A DNA stretch of 42,557 nucleotides from Streptomyces sp. NP-1717 (GTDB taxonomy: Bacteria > Actinomycetota > Actinomycetes > Streptomycetales > Streptomycetaceae), in contig NZ_JAAPBF010000041.1 in the NCBI RefSeq assembly GCF_022695985.1, forward strand, positions 1 through 42,557, written 5' to 3'. Made by a program: the position numbers and the translations under genes. Shown here piece after piece: positions 40,467 to 42,557 of the stretch (position 1 is its first letter; every line of letters begins with the position of its first letter). The notes beneath the pieces are model-generated. The model worked only from the letters and a program-made list of their open reading frames with translations. It was not told the DNA's origin and made no database searches.

Positions 40467-42230
40467 TCAGGAACCGCCCCGGGCAACCGGTTCGGCCGCC
40501 GAGGTCACCAGATAGGCGCTCCAGATCAGCGCCGCCGGGTCGTCCCCGCCGTTCTCCAGCACCACCTGCTTCCCCGTCTTCGCGCTCTCGCCGAACAGCC
40601 CGATCGACGTCACCAGGTCCGGAGCGGAACCGACGAACCACTCCGCTTTCCTGTCGTCGGTGTGGCCCGAAGCCCCCGTACCGACACCGACGTCCGCCGC
40701 GTCCGACAGAGGCGGCACGGACCCGTCAGGCCAACGCGTCGCGCCCGCCGGGCCCTTCCCCGACAGAGAGGCGTGAGCGAACCGCGCCGCCACGCTGCCG
40801 ATCACCCGGTCGCCGGTCGCGTCGGGCAACTCCACGGTCCGGTCGCCGCGCCGCGCGGACTTCACGATCGACGGGGTGACCTTCCTGCCGTCGTTCGCCA
40901 GGGTGGCGTGGACCCCGGCCATCTCCAGCGGACTCGCGCCCATCAGCCCGAGGGACGTCGCCTGCGGCGCGGCGAAGCCGGCCGGTTCCGCGGTCATCCC
41001 CAGCCGCTTCGCGGTCCGCCTGATCGCACGCGTGTCCACCGCTCCACGGTCCTTCTCGGCCTCCATCCGCGCGGCGAGAACCACGGGTGCGAAGGTCGGC
41101 CCCGCCTGGTAGTCGGCGCGTGTCGCGTTGTTCAGGTAGTGCCGCAGGTAGTCGTCGCCGCCGTACAGGGCCACGATGCGCCCGGACCTCGGATCGACGG
41201 ACGCGGCGCCCACCTGCCGGTCCGGATCCGGCTTCGGCGTGTCCGGTCCCTTCGGTGCCTTCGACCGCGGGACGGGCACCGACGCGCCGAGCCCCGCGGA
41301 CACCGCCTCGCGCAGCGCCTCCTGCCTCTTGGGCTCGATGTTCAGCGTGATCCGCCAGCCACCGCCCGCCAGTTCCTGCTCACCGACGCCCGCGGCGATC
41401 AGCTCACGCCGGGCGGTGTCCACCAGGTACCCGGCCTGTCCGGCCAGCTCCGCCGAGGCCTTCGGGTCCAGGGGCACCGGGAAGCGCATCTCCCGCCGGT
41501 CGTCCTCGTCGAGCCACCCCTCGCCGACCATGTTGTCCAGCACATAGCCCCAGCGCGCCTTGGCGTTCCTCTTGTCGGCGGGGGAGGCGACGGCCCAGTC
41601 GTAGCGGCTGGGCGCCTGGAGCAGCGCGGCGAGATACGCGCCCTCCTCGACCGTGAGGTCGTCGACCTCCTTGTCGTAGTACGAACGGGCCGCCGCCTGG
41701 ACGCCGTACGCGAGCCGGCCGTAGTAGCTGCTGTTGAGATATCCGGCCAGGATGTCGTCCTTCGAGTTGTGCCGGTCGACCTTGAGGGAGATGAACAGCT
41801 CCTTCACCTTGCGGGTGACCGTCTGCTCCTGGCTGAGGTAGTAGTTCTTCACGTACTGCTGGGTGATGGTCGAGCCGCCCTGCTTGCCGCCGCCGGTCAC
41901 CGTGCTGAAGATGCCGCGCGCCGTGCCGGAGAGCGAGACACCGGAGTCGCTGTAGAAGTCCTTGTTCTCGGCGGCGACGAAGGCCCGCCGCACATCCTCG
42001 GGGACCGCGTCGAGCGGTACGGACTCGCGGTTGACCTCCCCGGTCCGGGCGAGTCTGGTGCCGTCCGCGAACAGATAGACATTGCTCTGTGCCTTCGCCT
42101 GCTCATTGGCTCCCGGGATGTCGATGACCAGGTACATCACGGTGAACGCCGCGATGAGCAGGAGGCACACGGTGACGCAGGCGGCCAGGGCCTTGCGCCA
42201 GGTGAGGAGGCGACGGATACGCATACGCAT
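40467..42230 (-). CDS. Class A PBP-like GT51 glycosyltransferase with dead transpeptidase
   Basis: This 587-residue protein has a short cytoplasmic tail, a signal anchor at about 14-37 and a GT51 domain that polymerises lipid II. The GT51 motifs are complete: Glu88 in AAENKDFYSDSG, GGSTITQQYVKNYYL near 118-132, Glu144 in RKVKELF, and DDILAGYLNSSYYG. The C-terminal half aligns with PBP transpeptidases, but the SxxK motif reads G-P-T-F-A at 377-381, with Pro for the acylated Ser and Ala for Lys. The region that carries SxN is largely missing before RRTAKRLGM. The KTG motif reads GTG at 517-519. It is therefore predicted to polymerise glycan strands but not cross-link, and should not bind beta-lactams covalently. 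The ATG at 42230 follows GAGGAT. The frame is intact and codon use is normal, so this is not simple decay. Confidence 0.9.
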   Translation of the reverse strand: MRMRIRRLLTWRKALAACVTVCLLLIAAFTVMYLVIDIPGANEQAKAQSNVYLFADGTRLARTGEVNRESVPLDAVPEDVRRAFVAAENKDFYSDSGVSLSGTARGIFSTVTGGGKQGGSTITQQYVKNYYLSQEQTVTRKVKELFISLKVDRHNSKDDILAGYLNSSYYGRLAYGVQAAARSYYDKEVDDLTVEEGAYLAALLQAPSRYDWAVASPADKRNAKARWGYVLDNMVGEGWLDEDDRREMRFPVPLDPKASAELAGQAGYLVDTARRELIAAGVGEQELAGGGWRITLNIEPKRQEALREAVSAGLGASVPVPRSKAPKGPDTPKPDPDRQVGAASVDPRSGRIVALYGGDDYLRHYLNNATRADYQAGPTFAPVVLAARMEAEKDRGAVDTRAIRRTAKRLGMTAEPAGFAAPQATSLGLMGASPLEMAGVHATLANDGRKVTPSIVKSARRGDRTVELPDATGDRVIGSVAARFAHASLSGKGPAGATRWPDGSVPPLSDAADVGVGTGASGHTDDRKAEWFVGSAPDLVTSIGLFGESAKTGKQVVLENGGDDPAALIWSAYLVTSAAEPVARGGS

Positions 42231-42392
42231 GGCGTGATCCTCGGCGCCGAAGATCTTCGTCAGGGCGAAGGAAGGTGTCGACCTGCGCGCGGAGTTGTAT
42301 CGGCTGCGTATCGGCCTGCCACCGGGGCGGCGTGAGGGGTGGTTCCTCCCGACTGCCGGGCGGTACAGGTGTGTTGGACCCGGCCTAGGGCC

Positions 42393-42557
42393 TGTCTTCA
42401 AAGTCCCGCCTGGCCCGCGGCGGCTGGTACGGCACCTCGCCGCGTTGTCGGACCCGGCCGAGTACGCCCGGTACGAGGCCGGTCCTCCGCCTTGCGATGC
42501 ACCGCACCAGCCGCCGCGGGCCTCGCCCTACGGGCGGACGGCGCTACTTTGAAGACA
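42393..42557. mobile_element. 165-bp MITE-like element with terminal inverted repeats
   Basis: TGTCTTCAAAGT (42393-42404) and ACTTTGAAGACA (42546-42557) are perfect 12-bp inverted ends; the right end is the last base of the window. A second 17-bp inverted pair, GGCCCGCGGCGGCTGGT (42412-42428) and ACCAGCCGCCGCGGGCC (42506-42522), lies inside. No transposase frame is present, so this looks like a non-autonomous MITE. From memory, very similar sequences are dispersed in many Streptomyces genomes. It lies about 160 bp upstream of the PBP start. Target duplication cannot be checked because the right flank is outside the window. Confidence 0.75.

Noticed and set aside
1..42557. CRISPR array, prophage or biosynthetic core enzymes (PKS/NRPS)
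   Set aside because: No regularly spaced repeats, phage structural genes or modular synthase domains were seen on either strand.

Overview
The window is a stretch of chromosome from a Streptomyces or a very close relative. The evidence is the very high GC content with G or C at nearly every third codon position, the AGGAGG-type ribosome binding sites with frequent GTG and TTG starts, a short chaplin with a BldN-type promoter, a MelC1/MelC2 tyrosinase operon, a GH19 chitinase with a DasR-type operator, and several actinomycete-specific families. No tRNA, rRNA, CRISPR array or intact transposase was seen.

Left part (1-8.5 kb): two proteins of unknown function, a SAM methyltransferase, a succinate-semialdehyde-type aldehyde dehydrogenase, a SigB/SigF-family sigma factor, and an ABC exporter. 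The exporter has a TTA codon at position 3 and is translationally coupled to a 39-codon peptide gene just upstream. An orphan roadblock protein and a DUF6397-like protein follow.

Polymer and cell-surface region (8.5-22.3 kb): a fibronectin-III lipoprotein and a chitinase, each preceded by a TGGTCTAGAC element; an SDR enzyme and an acetyltransferase; melC1-melC2; a chaplin; an MFS exporter with its TetR regulator and a long upstream palindrome; a PAS-GAF-PP2C phosphatase; and an 1154-residue secreted protein joining a phosphodiester glycosidase to a metallophosphoesterase.

Middle (22.3-32.3 kb): a deletion has fused the 5' truncated remnants of two head-to-head genes, an AbgT-type transporter (also frameshifted) and an ArsR-type regulator. 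A P450, a TetR-MFS operon with two abutting operators, a membrane fatty-acid desaturase, two secreted proteins and a histidine phosphatase follow.

Right part (32.3-42.6 kb): a malonate-utilisation locus contains a GntR repressor, two AAGTGG-N5-CCA operators, a MatC carrier, a MatB malonyl-CoA synthetase that has lost its ATP-binding loop through an internal deletion, and a fused carboxyltransferase. Several small genes follow, then a class A penicillin-binding protein whose glycosyltransferase looks intact but whose transpeptidase has lost its catalytic motifs. The window ends exactly at the terminal inverted repeat of a 165-bp MITE-like element.

The most unusual items are the peptide/TTA-exporter pair, the transpeptidase-dead PBP, and the three independent gene-decay events (AbgT/ArsR fusion, AbgT frameshift, MatB deletion). 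The decay events could be biological or assembly artefacts.
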